A stretch of DNA of 64,000 nucleotides from contig NC_052138.2 in the NCBI RefSeq assembly GCF_016086655.4, positions 3,348,001 through 3,412,000 of the forward strand, written 5' to 3'. The position numbers and the translations under genes were made by a program. This document shows, one piece after another, positions 21,282 to 33,100 of the stretch. The notes under the pieces are model-generated. The model was not told the origin of the DNA and made no database searches. It worked only from the letters and a program-made list of their open reading frames with translations. The stretch comes from Lepeophtheirus salmonis. Taxonomy: Eukaryota > Arthropoda > Copepoda > Siphonostomatoida > Caligidae. The first letter of the stretch is position 1; the number at the start of each line of letters is the position of its first letter.

Positions 21282-22298
21282 TTATATGATTAAACTCTTG
21301 GTACATCGAAAGCCACAGAGCCCTACCATTGGTACACATATAACAATGGAATTTAAACAACTTAGGAATATCATTTGATTCGAAAAATCGTGCAATTTAC
21401 AGTTTGATGAGGGTAACAAGACTGAGTTAGAATGGGTATAGAATGATTGACAAATGTAAGAGAGCCCTAAGAGAGAGTAATCTATGAGATAAATGACACT
21501 TAAAATAAGGAGTGCATAAAACGATAATTTATTTTTTTGAGACACACATGCATCTAACCATATGCAGTGATGATCTCGATTAGGAACATAAGCCGCGCAG
21601 ATCTTGCAATATGTTGAATCTCGTATCGGGTTTGAGATCAAGGATTTTGATGAGGTTCTCTTAATCCTGAACACAAGGATAACACATGTGAAGAATAAAA
21701 GAATGAAAACGAAATTTTCATTAAAGGATATGACCTTTGGCATTTGGAGTATACCAATGAGATAATATTCATAGACCGCTGAAATACATAAGTTTGAATT
21801 TATTAAAATGAACTCGTTTGAAGAATAACTTACATAAAAGCTAAGAGGGATGAATTACTTACATAACTGAATAATTTGAAGAATGGTAATTGAGAAAAAG
21901 AATATGGTGGTTCGTCTGTATCGCATATACCATGTAATCAGGAGCCCAATGAGAAGTATCCAATAGAGAATGAAGGATAATATAATGTTTTGAAATACAC
22001 TAGGTATTCCGAATTGAAGGAGTGGCAGAGAGATGGAGGGAAGAAGGAAGTATTTTGATACTTTTTGAGCTCCTCCGGGAAAGGGAATTCGACATAATTT
22101 GTCCTCTATTGTAGTAAGTACTTTTAACATGGTACTCCTCTCCTGAGAACTACTTTTACTTTCTCCAGTATATGAAATGAGACTCTCTGCGTACTCATCT
22201 AATTCGTTACATTCACAAAACAATTTAAGTAAATGGGATTTACGCCCCTTGCCGTTAATATACTCACAACAACCCAGGTCCTCTCTTCTCTCAGCCAT
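21282..22298 (-). CDS. ZDHHC23: DHHC palmitoyltransferase, ZDHHC23-like
   Basis: Exons 22298-21863 and 21778-21282 join in frame to 310 residues. The N-terminal CCEYINGKGRKSHLL...FCECNELDE matches the cysteine-bearing N-terminus peculiar to ZDHHC23. It is followed by paired membrane segments, the DHHC catalytic motif (DHHCIWLDACV, residues 214-217) and further membrane segments. The enzyme S-acylates membrane-associated proteins, probably at the Golgi or plasma membrane. Odd: the cysteine-rich domain is reduced. Only YCKICAAYVPNR precedes DHHC, lacking the upstream CxxC pair and the usual HC and CxxC residues, and the protein is shorter than vertebrate ZDHHC23. A second GTAAGT after a CTTTTAT stretch at about 21840 could serve as an alternative splice site. 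The ATG at 22298 is chosen because conservation begins there. Confidence 0.8.
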
Positions 22299-22806
22299 AT
22301 TATTTATTGATTCATATTCAATGAAAAGATGGAAGCCATAAGAAGATAAAAAAGTAATCGGATTTTTAATTATGATTTTTGTCCTAACCCTAAGAAAGAA
22401 AATAAGAGATAAAAACGCATACAATGAATAATATTGTTGCTTCCTTAAAAGCTACATAATTGATAAGAAGTAGAAAATCTATTAATGTAGGTATTATGAA
22501 CGCACTACAACGTCAATATATTATGAAGAGTCTGAGGAAAACCAAATGAGGCTTATTGATGAATTAATAATGTATTAATTAACTTTCAATTTTTTGAATT
22601 AGATAGCTCTATAAAGTATCTAATTAATTAGTTAATTTTTAATGTAACATTATTCAACTCTGTGAATTGTAAATATTACGAATCTTAAATATCGTGATTT
22701 TGCATTAATCACTCTAATGATTCCTTTCATGAATATAAATAGATATTATAATACATATATAGACTCAAATTTAAGCTTTGCTTAAGAGAGTACATTGAAG
22801 ATCAAA
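22299..22806. promoter_or_regulatory. Divergent intergenic region, ZDHHC23-like / SLC22-like
   Basis: 508 bp between the two start codons, AT-rich, no repeats recognised except short TTAATTAA runs around 22560-22640. By position it should hold both promoters. Confidence 0.3.
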
Positions 22807-24888
22807 ATGAATCAAATGGAATTAGACCCGGAGTATTTATTGGATTTAGCAGGAAGCTGGAATAAATATCAAGGGAGACAAGCCTTCATTTTTGTGTTAG
22901 CCGTTCTATACTACACCTATAGTCATTATGCCCCGATTTTATATATTTATGTTGGGGATAATTATCACTGTCACATCCAAGCATCAGGTTAAAAGACATT
23001 TAAGAAAATAATGATTATCGTAATTCATCATTATTTAATTATATAGAACATTGGAATCTCTCGCAAAACGAGCTTAGGAATATATTTATACCTCAATTGA
23101 ATGGTCAATTTGATAAGTGCAATATGTATGATGTCAATGTAGATAAAGTACTCGAGGATGGAAGTATCCCTTCAAATGGTTCTTGGCCAGTTACTAAATG
23201 CTTGTATGGATGGAACTATGACACTTCATTTCAATCCATTTCAACTGAGGTAATTTTACTAATATACGTACATCATAATGTATTTTTAAAATTTTCTAAT
23301 AATACAGTTTAATTGGGTTTGCAAAGACGAATGGAAGGGAACATTTACTCAAACAGTCTACTTTCTTGGGTCCGCAATTGGAACCATTATCTTTGGTTGG
23401 ATTGGGGATCATATGGGACGTTATTGGACAGTGCTCTTAAGCCATTGGTCCTTATTATTGATGGGTATTCTACAAAGTTTTGTGTGGGACTTCTACTCTT
23501 ATAGCATTGTTCGATTCTTCATGGGATTTACTGTAAAATCAGTTTTACTTTCTTTTGCACTCCTCTGTAAGTAATTATATTAATGAATGTCTGTTATTTA
23601 TTCCCTTAATTCGAGCAAGCTTTTTTTATAATAGCACTTGAATTTGTCAATAAATCGAAGAGATCCGTCACTATAAACTTCGCTTTGGGTCTTGGAATTA
23701 CAGTGGGTGGAACAGTTATATCTTCTTTAATCTATTTTCTCAAGGATTGGAGAATGGTTAATCATATACTTTACGCTCAAGTGTTATTATCATTGGCTCT
23801 TCCCTAGTAAGAGATTTATTCTATAATTTGTGATCAATTAATATTCGCAAATAATTAGTTCAATTCATGAATCTGTTCATTGGCTCCTAGAGAAAAAGAA
23901 GTATAAAAAAGCTAGTCAAGTTCTTCAAAAAATATCTTCAATAAATGGAAAAGTCATACCAGAGTCGACAATTAAACTATTAGAAGTGATTAACTCATTA
24001 AGATTAGTAGATATTATTCTCATTCAAAATATGTAATTATTAATTTTTTCAGAATCATGAGGATACTAAGAGTCCAAACGCTCTAGCTCCTGGATTGTTG
24101 GATTTATTTAAAACCCCTAGACTTCGACGTCACTTCATTCTTGTCATTGTGTTATGGTTTGTTAATATACTTACATATATATAAATATTCTTCAATCAGT
24201 CCATGATTTAATCCACCAACTGATTTAGGTCATCCATAATTGTTCTATTTGAAGCGAATGTTCTAAACATTCGAAATTTAAAATTCAACATCTTTTATAC
24301 GTTTGCCATATCTGTTGGGGTTGAATTGCCTGCTGATATAATTGTCATTTTTACCATGGAACAATTCGGAAGAAGATGGACCTCTTTTTTTTCTATGTTC
24401 TTATCAGGGATTGCAATGTTAATCACGGCATATCTGACAGGTAAGTAATTGGTACATTTCTGCAATAATACTAATCAATCATGAGCATATTTTTATCCTT
24501 TTATCAACATATAGCTAAAAGTTATTCCAATACTATTATCATGATTGTATGCATGGTTGGGAGATTCGCTATAACAATGGCCATTAATGCTGGAACTCAG
24601 TATAATTTTGAAATTTGTCCAACGAATTTAAGGAGTCAAGGATCATCCATGATCATTGTGATAGGAGAACTGTTTGCTCTGATAGCTCCATCAATCGTAT
24701 TTTCTTCCTCCTTGTACACACCTTTACCCTTCCTGTTACTGGGAATCGGCGGAATTGTTTTTTGCTGGGTAGCACTATTCCTTCCAGAAACAGCAAGGAT
24801 TGAAATGCCCGCTAATTGTGAAGAAGGAGAGAAATTTGGACTCGATCAAAAATTCTTTCATGTGCCGATGTTTAAGAATAGAAATTAA
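22807..24888 (+). CDS. SLC22-type organic ion transporter, eight exons
   Basis: Inferred exons 22807-22987, 23047-23249, 23308-23566, 23635-23806, 23859-23985 (or 24006), 24053-24156, 24229-24440 and 24515-24888 give 543 (or 550) residues. Family marks are in order: one TM near the N-terminus, a large extracellular loop with paired cysteines and NGS, the STEFNWVCKDEW block before TM2, DHMGRYW in the TM2-3 loop, HESVHWLLEKKKYKKA after TM6, EQFGRRW in the TM8-9 loop, CPTNLRSQGSSM and LPETA near the end. These are SLC22 (organic cation/anion/carnitine/carcinine transporter) signatures of a plasma-membrane MFS carrier. The substrate is not deducible. The exon 5 donor is ambiguous (GTGATT or GTAGAT, both in phase). 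No stop or frame break. Confidence 0.88.
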
Positions 24889-25074
24889 TAAATACATTCT
24901 GTATTTATTCATTTAAATTTATATAATTATGAACAGAGCTTCTCTTAGTTTTGGAGATCTTTTTATTTTTTACTAAAATATAATAGTCGACATTTTTTAA
25001 ACATATATTTAAACTCTGTTATACTAGCAGACGTGTTTGTCTAGCTCTTAGGCTTTAATTACCAAATTCCAGAG

Positions 25075-25625
25075 ATGAGCACAACACTAATCCACCAATT
25101 AGTGGGCTAAGAAAAAATTAGCACATACATTAGCAAAATACCAAAATAGTAAGAACGCTATTCGCTAACTTTCATTCTTTCAGCTCTCAGTATTTAAGTT
25201 AGTGACGTCATAATAAATAATTTTCTTATCTACGCATTCATTAGTGAGTTTTTTTTTTTTTATCTTTGTTATTCAGTCGTTGGTAATATAAACAAAAGAG
25301 ACAGATACTGAGGAAAGAACTTTTCCAAATGAAAAAGAGGAGAAAGGCAAGGATACGAATAGGTGAATTCCTCTTGGCAAATGAACGTTTGAATATATGA
25401 GATAAACTCTGAAATAAAAGGTTTCGGTTAAACGAATGCTTTGGTTTTTATATGTCTAATAATGTTCAAATACAATGATTACATTATGTACCAAAATACC
25501 AGAAATATTATACTCAAAATGAGCCTAAAGCAAATGATTTAAGAACGAAAAATTAGAATGAAAAGGTACGTTGCATCTATCAAGGCGGCTTGTTAGCGTT
25601 AGCAAATTAGTGATAGAATGCAGTA
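25075..25625. mobile_element. Possible MITE with ACTAAT/TTAGC subterminal repeats
   Basis: The left flank begins GATGAGCACAACACTAATCC with TTAGTGGGCTAA and repeated TTAGC(A/G) units; the right flank has TTAGCGTTAGCAAATTAGTG. These look like inverted subterminal arrays, similar in plan to 883-1700. No coding capacity, and the boundaries are approximate. Confidence 0.35.
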
Positions 25626-25840
25626 GGGTTTCTTTACTGAGATTTACAAGGTTTTTACACTTAGGATAAGGTAATCAGATGGCCCTAATTTCCAGTGGCA
25701 GTCCCCGGTCATAGTTGAAGGAAATTTTTGACCCCTAAAGCACAGCCACACAGATGAAAGAACACAAGACCTGTTCAGAGTTGGACATATATTATGCATA
25801 GAATTGATATTTTGGTAAGGATAAGGAATAAAAGAGCGTA
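25626..25840. other. Unclassified spacer
   Basis: No coding frame or repeat match recognised. Confidence 0.3.
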
Positions 25841-26175
25841 AGGAGAAGGTGGAATCGAGGCATTGGGTACTACTGAATTAAGATCCTGGTCTTAATTGTT
25901 GTTGTTGTCGTTTTTTTGTGGGGGAGAGAAAATGAATGACTGCAATAAAAAGGAGAACATTTCAAATATAATAATTGTAGGGGGTATATTTAAATTCATA
26001 TACATATATTTATTTCATCATGAACTTTTAAATCAATTTATACCAAAGGTAGGTGATAATGTTTACTTCAGTGGGAGAAGTTAACACTCTGACGACCAAT
26101 TAAATAATGAACAAAAAAGAAAAAAGGAGAACACGCAACGACCGTTTTTCATTTTCTAATTTTTAAACCTAGTTT
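25840..26175 (+). repeat. Dispersed repeat family A, 3' part
   Basis: Contains TACTGAATTAAGATCCTGGT, GGAGAGAAAATGAATGACTG, ATTTATACCAAAGGTAGG and CAATTAAATAATGAAC, the second-half blocks of family A in order. Confidence 0.7.
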
Positions 26176-26329
26176 AAGCATATAACTTCAATTTTAATCA
26201 ATGGACATCAACATCTCTTTCCTTCTCCTCGTTTTTTTTTAATATGCAGGGTGCACGGAAAGTACTATTAAATTAACTTTATATAATATAATTGTATCTA
26301 AGGTTCCAAAATATTCTGTTTAAACTCTA

Positions 26330-26792
26330 TTTAGGTCGAAACTAGAGCGAAACAAACAGTTTTGAATAAAATAACAATGGAAGCCAAGAGAGAGGCTATA
26401 ATCAAAGAGTACCTGAAGGGCAAATCTAGACAAGCCATCTTGAGGAACCTGAAAAGCATATAGGTCAACCCTATGCTCATCAAGAGAACCAGTGAGAGGT
26501 ACAAGGAACCTCAATCTATCAAGGGCAGACCCAGATCAGACAGGCTAAGGTCAAAAAGGATGCCTGGAGTCATCCAGACAGTCAAGGAAAGGATTGCAAG
26601 GAATCCCAGGAGGAACCTCACCAAGACGGCCAAGGGTTTCAATATGGGTGCAAAAACAATGAGAGAACTTATCCGAGATGACGTAGGGATGTATTTGTTG
26701 TGTCTTGACGATGTTGAGGAGACACAAACTATTTATACCAAGGAATTCAGGATGACGGAGAGAAATGAGGAAAGGAAAGATGTAGAGGAATA
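26330..26792 (+). mobile_element. Tc1/mariner-like transposase N-terminal fragment
   Basis: Two frame segments read like a Tc1-type DNA-binding domain: MEAKREAIIKEYLKGKSRQA (first helix-turn-helix), an in-frame stop at about 26461, then RYKEPQSIKGRPRSDRLRSK (the GRPR linker), IARNPRRNLTKTAKGF and a second helix ending RELIRDDVG. The sequence then loses similarity before any catalytic residue. It is a 5' fragment. Confidence 0.75.
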
Positions 26793-27060
26793 AAACAAAG
26801 GATGTCTAATAGGAACAATTATATTCTTATTAATACAATAACCTACTCTGATACATACATAAAATACATGAAACGAATACATTACACGCCCCCCCCAAGT
26901 ACCAAATCCATGCCAGTGCTTAACCAGGTTCTGATCCATCAATAGAAGCTTAATGATCCGCTCCCTCCATTTCCAGGCGCGGACAAACCATTTGCTCTTG
27001 TATATACAAAATTTATCTCCATAGACGTACCGTGCTAAGACTGCTAAGGGGGGCAACATT
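26793..27060 (-). mobile_element. Possible LTR-retroelement end (pol tail plus LTR start)
   Basis: On the - strand an open frame (27059 to about 26885) with KWFVRAWKWRERII...FGTWGGRV runs into a G-run and then TGTAATGTATTC, the arrangement of pol end, polypurine tract and LTR start. There is no decisive motif such as an integrase or RNase H core, so this is a tentative reading. Confidence 0.3.
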
Positions 27061-27185
27061 AATCATTAAGAGAGCTCAGACACATATATATTTTTAGTAT
27101 TAATTTTGTTGAAATTCTATTGTTAATTGATAATTTATATCTTGTTGAAGTTTAAAATTCAAAGTGTTGATATTTTAATAGACGA
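27060..27185 (+). repeat. Dispersed repeat family C, copy 1
   Basis: About 125 bp that reads, on the reverse strand, like 57838-57955. Shared blocks are TAAGAGAGCTCAGACACA, TTTTGTTGAAATTCTAT and TTTAAAATTCAAAGTGTT. Unclassified. Confidence 0.65.
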
Positions 27186-27249
27186 AGAGTATTTGGAAAT
27201 TACACAGGATTTTCATCACTATTCATATAATCCCATATTTATATTTAGG

Positions 27250-27440
27250 GATGTAAATCGAAAGCATTTTTGTCATGTAAGAAAAGTTGAAAACAAATAA
27301 GATAACCGTGACAATTTGAAGAATGTTTTGATAGGAGAGCAGCTTATCTTTCATGCCGTTTCCTTTAAATTAGATGCGAGGATCTGTGAGATGAGGGAAA
27401 TAAGCACAAGTTCCACATATAGTAAAGGCATTTCAAGGAA
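27250..27440 (-). repeat. Dispersed repeat family A, inverted fragment
   Basis: Carries GACAATTTGAAGAATG, GGAGAGCAGCTTATCTTTCATG and ATAAGCACAAG, which match the - strand of family A as at 40545-40660. Confidence 0.55.
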
Positions 27441-27599
27441 TTACTCTTTTTTCGATCAACAACAGAGACTTATACATAAAGCATAGTTGAAAATAATATG
27501 ATCTACCATCACCACTTTCACTTTCTAATTATTCTTCCTTTTGTTTTTTCCTTTGTCTCTTTCTAAACTCAACTAAATATTAATCCTACAGCAGCCTAA

Positions 27600-28545
27600 C
27601 ATATTAAAATGCATCATATAATACATAAATACATCACCATGATAATTATTAACATAATAATCTGGATCGTTCAAAGTACTCCAACGGTCATTAATATACT
27701 CATAATTCCCCATGGTCTCATTTTATTCGTGAATTTAGTAGAGGAAACATGCGTGCAGATATCTTCAATGCTCTTTCATCCAAAGAAGCTGCAATTGGGT
27801 GGCTTCAAGGCATTCTCTGGTATAGGTGTTCTCGGGCATCTTGTAGGAAAATATGTTCAATTAAAGAAAAACTTTTTTTTGAAAAAAGTCACATTTCTTT
27901 TAAACATTCTATTATGATCATTTATTATTGGGCAAAATTATGAACAGTTTCTACTAGTGCAATGCATGACGTTTATGCTTATCGTACATGCCGTGAGCTA
28001 TACATTACTTGGAAACAAGTGATCAAACCCACCTTTCTAAACGTACAGTTGTAGATTGATATAATTTTTTGCGTGAAATTTGGAAAAAATATTTTGAAAA
28101 CCATCCTGTAAAGTTAGGTGGGCCTGGGTGCGTTATTGAGATCGACGAGTTCAAGTTCGGAAAGACGAAGTGTCATAGAGGTAGGCACCAAGTAGGGCAC
28201 TGGGTTTTTTTTTTTTGGGGGGTTGATTGAGACGTTGGGGATGTTTCATGGTTGAGGTTGAAGACCGAACAGTGGCTACTCTGTTGCCACTCATCCCAAA
28301 GTACGTTCGAACCCGGAACTACTGTCATGTCCGACTATTGGGCGTCCTATAGGTGGGTACATTTCTTAGGTATGCAACACTTTAATGTGGTGCATAATAG
28401 AAATTATGTGTACCCCTTGACTTAAACTCATACTCAAAGACTATTGAGTCTTTGTGGAATCAAGTTGATGCGTAATCTAGTTATTTTCAACACTCCAAGA
28501 GATATCTTTCCCATCTATCTCCCAGAGTATATGTGGTGAAAGAAA
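27600..28545 (+). mobile_element. Merlin/ISXO2-like transposase remnant
   Basis: Broken frames contain the N-terminal zinc-ribbon-like part (WYRCSRASCRKICSIKEK, then FFEKSHISFKHSIMIIYYWA) and the core IEIDEFKFGKTKCHRGRH...GHWVF, followed by VEVEDRTVATLLPLIPKYV and TIESLWNQVDA. The IDExKFGKRK(Y/H)xRGR core and EDRTxxTLLPxI string are hallmarks of ISXO2-like/Merlin DDE transposases. There are several frameshifts, stops and a T/G-run (28205-28221). Not functional. Confidence 0.75.
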
Positions 28546-29250
28546 TTCTCAAGGATAAAGTTTTTGATCACATTTTGCATCATATTATTGAGCTATATCC
28601 ACTATAAGTGTCTGTACGAGTAAAGTGATTGAAGAGAAAACAAAGATTAGTAACTATTGCTTCTCTGAACCTCTGATAACACTATCCAACAAAATCACAC
28701 TTATTTTTATCCACAAGAACAGCATATGCTCAACTTAGTACAGTTTGATCCCTTGATTCCAAATATGGCCTTATTTTTTCTCTCATAGCCTCGTGGCCTT
28801 CAGGAAAGGCCATACATTTTTTGTTATTTTTGGCTATTTTTAAGGTTCAAAGCTGTTTTCATCGAATTCTTCAGAGATGTTCATGTGAAAAATTGTCTTT
28901 TTCTTTGGGGGGAAGGGGATTTGATATGGAATGAATCAGTTGTAAATAAAAATGGTTGATGTACTAATTAATTAAGTCATTATAAGACTTGTATTTAATA
29001 ATCTTGTTTTATTTCTTTTGTTTTAGGTAAAATTTTTATCCAAGAGTTAAAAGTAGAGGAAACTCTTTGGATTTGGATTGAAAATTATTCACAAATGGGG
29101 TGGGGCGGTAAAACGTAGACTGTTAATTAATGTTAATTTTCTCATTAATATAGGAAGGTTTAATGATTAATTTTTGACACTCTGGTTCAGCCATCCTTTG
29201 TGCATCAACAAACTATACTAAACATTTCGTCATCTCGACATGACGAGTGA
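28546..29250. other. Intergenic, unclassified
   Basis: AT-rich sequence between two transposase remnants. No coding frame of note. Confidence 0.3.
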
Positions 29251-29640
29251 GCAATTCTGATCTCTTAGATGCTGAAGTTAAAGTGACAAGGATTATGGAC
29301 ATTGTGAAGTGTTCCAGGAGCTTAGTTTTCAAGGTGGCCAAGATGAACAATCATGGAGTAGATTTCCCCGGGAAGCAGGAAGTGGAGTGCAATATTTAAT
29401 GAGGGATTCAGAGTTCCACTCCAACTTGGAGAAGATCAAGGATGAGCCGACCAAATCGATGAATCACCTCAACAACGACTTCTCTGTGTCCTAGGACCAC
29501 CTGGAGGGCCGTGAAAGGCGACATGGGATTATCATCATACACGAGGATCCCACGCCACCTTCTGATAGAGGTCATGAAGGCCAGAAGGCTCGAGAGTCAG
29601 TGTTTTGTTAGCCATGCCTGTATTGTATAGAAAGTTATGT
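29250..29640 (+). mobile_element. Tc1-like transposase N-terminal/middle fragment
   Basis: Frame-shifting translation gives KCSRSLVFKVAKM (helix-turn-helix), then VKGDMGLSSYTRIPRHLLIEVMKARRLES, matching the KxLGLxSYxRxPRHLLTExxKxRRLER stretch that ends the DNA-binding region of one Tc1-like transposase group. Stops occur in every frame. Confidence 0.6.
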
Positions 29641-30112
29641 TAAATTAAGCATTTAGCCTTTTTGCAATTTGAGCAAACATTCATCCTTGAAGATGCAATT
29701 ATACTTTCTGAGTAATTCTCCATGTAAACTTAAACTATATTTACGTCATTCATATTTAATTTAATTTGGAGAAAGCTCGAAAACAATGTCTTTTGACAGT
29801 AGGTATTTGATAAATCTTAAGAATTAAATGAAATAAAAAATAACTAAGTTTCCCCTCCTTTGCATAACATATTATTCTATTTCACTTCATAGAAGATACT
29901 CGTAGGCCGTGTCCCTATTATCTACTTAGTAAATATTTCATTATTTGGACTTTTTCAATCATTATTAAAATTATACCACCGCAAGAGATCCGGAGTATGA
30001 AAGGTAAACTCGTTTATTTGAGCGTATAGAATCTAACAAAAAATATAATTCCTTTAATACACAAAATAATAAATAAATAGTTTTATTAATGTACAAAATC
30101 TCTCAAAAGGAA
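29641..30112. other. 3' flank of the BTB-zinc finger gene
   Basis: AT-rich and repeat-poor; presumably includes the 3' UTR of the - strand gene ending at 30113. Confidence 0.3.
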
Positions 30113-33100
30113 TCATGATTTTTCATTCTCAGCGATTGATGATGACAATGAATTCAGAGTAGTGGTAGATAGAACCTCCTCTTCTTCCAGAAGAGGATTC
30201 GAGGGTTTGATAATTGGTGTTTTGTGATGTTTCTTCTTATGTCTAAGAAGATTATCCTGTGCCTTGAATTTAATACCACAAATATTACACATGAAAAGCT
30301 TCACATCCGAGTGGACGGTCATGTGATACTTTAACTTGTATTTATTGCTCAGTTTCTTACCACACACCTAACAAAATAAAATTTGAATAAATGTATATAT
30401 AAATATATTTTTGTCATTTTTCTCATGTTAGAAGTTTCTAAAAAAATGACATTCAAGAGTTTATATGATTAATAGTAGATAATTAATTTGTTATTTTGAA
30501 AACCAAATGATGATCATTACTTCACATTTATATTCAGGTTTTTGATCTCCATGACGATGTGAGGACTGAACATGATTAAGCAAGGCTTTTTTCCAATAGT
30601 ATGATTTATCACATTCAGAACAATTGAATTTTTTATTGTTGTGGACTAATTCATGGTTTTTGCGATCCATTTCAAAGGAAAATACTTTTTTACACACCCG
30701 ACAGGTGAGTTTATTATTCGTTTCCTCCGAGAGTTTATTCGTTTCTTCATCATGGAAATGTCGAACGTGAATGAAGAGATAGCGCTTAAGTAGGAATTTC
30801 TGAAACATACAAAATCAACATATTATTGCTACACTAAACATATTTTATGTTTGAAGTGTGAACAAGAGCGGCCTCCCATATTTGCAAAAAAAAAAAAAGG
30901 AGGCGTACTAAATTGCCAAGACATTTTACAACTTAAAGAAAGTCCATTTTGAAATGTAATTCATCCTAAACACAAATCATGAGTATATCTATTGAAGATC
31001 GTAAAAAAGTCATCATTCATACATTTCAAAATGGATACTTTGGACATGTTATATTAGAAAAATCTCTTTGGAGTGACTTGGAAGAATATATTTGTAACTA
31101 TGCAGCCAGCATTAAAGGAGAAACGTCTTTACAAGGTATATTACTATATAAAATATATTTGGACTTTAGGATTTCTTTGAATCCTAGATGAAATGGAGAA
31201 GCTACATAAAAACATATGGGACTTTGTGAACGAACATGAACTTAGTAAATATCCTGTAGCTCAAGAACATAAGATAAAAGTTCAAGCATGGTTAAATAAT
31301 ATTCTTGGATTAGGGGTATTAGAACATCCCTTGAATGATTTCAAAAATGACCATACGGAGGAAGAGTTTATATTTAAAACATATGAAAGATGCTATGGAG
31401 AGTACGTTACTCTGTTGGAAGAGAATAAGTCCATATTTGGACATGGTACAACGGGACTAACATCATGGCAAGGGGCTCTAATGCTCACAGATTGGTTCGT
31501 AATAAACAATAAAATTCTTAAGGTATGATAGATTGTACTTTAATTTTATATCCTCCCTTCCTCTAAAAAACAATAAAAATGTCTTTTTTTTTATAGGGTA
31601 AGCGGATAATTGAATTAGGATCAGGAGTAGGACTCCTTGGAATTCATCTTCTTAAAACCTGTCCAGATATCCTTGAATACACGTTCACAGATACTCATCA
31701 CAACGTTCTCAATTTCCTTAATTATAATATTCATCTAAATTTGACGCAAACTCCAAGTTACAAGGATTCATACGCATCCATCATGAAAAATGGACCTCCG
31801 ACGATCATAACTCCTTCAAATAACAACTCCCTTATAGCATATTATAGAATACAAAAAGACAACCCGGAGAAAGACTCAGTTAGTCTAAGGAAATTGGATT
31901 GGAACACAGGACTTCCAAAATATAATCTAAGAGAATTCGATGTTATCCTCGGATCCGATATTGTATACGAACGATCTCTTATTCCTCCATTAGTAGGAGT
32001 ACTCAAGACAGCTATGGACATAGATCCAAAACGAAGGGCCTACATTGCCTGTACAGAGAGGAGTCAAACTACCTTGGATATTTTCGAAACTGAGATTTTG
32101 AATAATGGTTTGAGATATGAAATCCTATACAAAGGTATGTATTCTCCAAGAGAAAATATTTTAAACTCAGATGTCCAGCATCAACGAACAAGGATCTATG
32201 AAATACAAAGTGTCAGCTCACTTCCAGCTGATGAAAATCAATCAAGAACACTTTGATTCGCACATGCTTACACTTTGGCGGTCCTCCAAGATGTGCTAAA
32301 GTAACACACATAAGCAAAAACACCAATGCCAAAAAGTAATATAACTCATTTGTACCTTATGACAGACGGGGCAAGATGACTTCATTTGACAATCGATTTT
32401 CTCATCAGGATGAAATTCATTGATATGGGACTCAACATCTTTAAGATTCGAAAATGAAAATGTCTTCTTGTTACTTTCTGGATGCGGCTTATGACAAATA
32501 ACTCTCTCTCCCGTATTTTCTAATCCATCACATTGATGATCCTCTAGTACTTTAGAGTTTTCAAATACTTTGAAGCACAGTTGACACCAAGTAGGGGGCT
32601 TATCGATATGCTTATTTGTGTGATGATTGAGATACAGTTTCTTCTTGAGGAAGGTAAGGGGACAATAGCGACAACGATACCGTATTTCCTTCTGATGATG
32701 TAATAAAACATGAGCCAATAGATTTCTTTTCCAGCCAAAAGTCTTTCCACAGTCCTCACAACTCGCTTGATGGTCATTAGAACTCTCAGCAGACCGATGA
32801 TCTATAGCTAAATGTTGTTCTAGAGCCCAACGTTTTCGAAAAGTTTTTCCACATTCGATACAAGTGCAAGAACTTTGTTCTATATGAAAATTCCCATGTT
32901 TTTCAAAAGCCTTTTGACTTGAAAACGATTGATTGCAAAGGGAGCACTTATAGACGGATTTATTTTTCCTAAAAAAAAGAAGTTTAAGGATAAATAATCT
33001 ACACCACACTTGACTAGGTCTTACTTATCATCCAACTTATTAGAGCCTTTCTTTTCCTTTTTTCGACGACGTTTCAGCGCAGAAACACCGTCAACTGATC

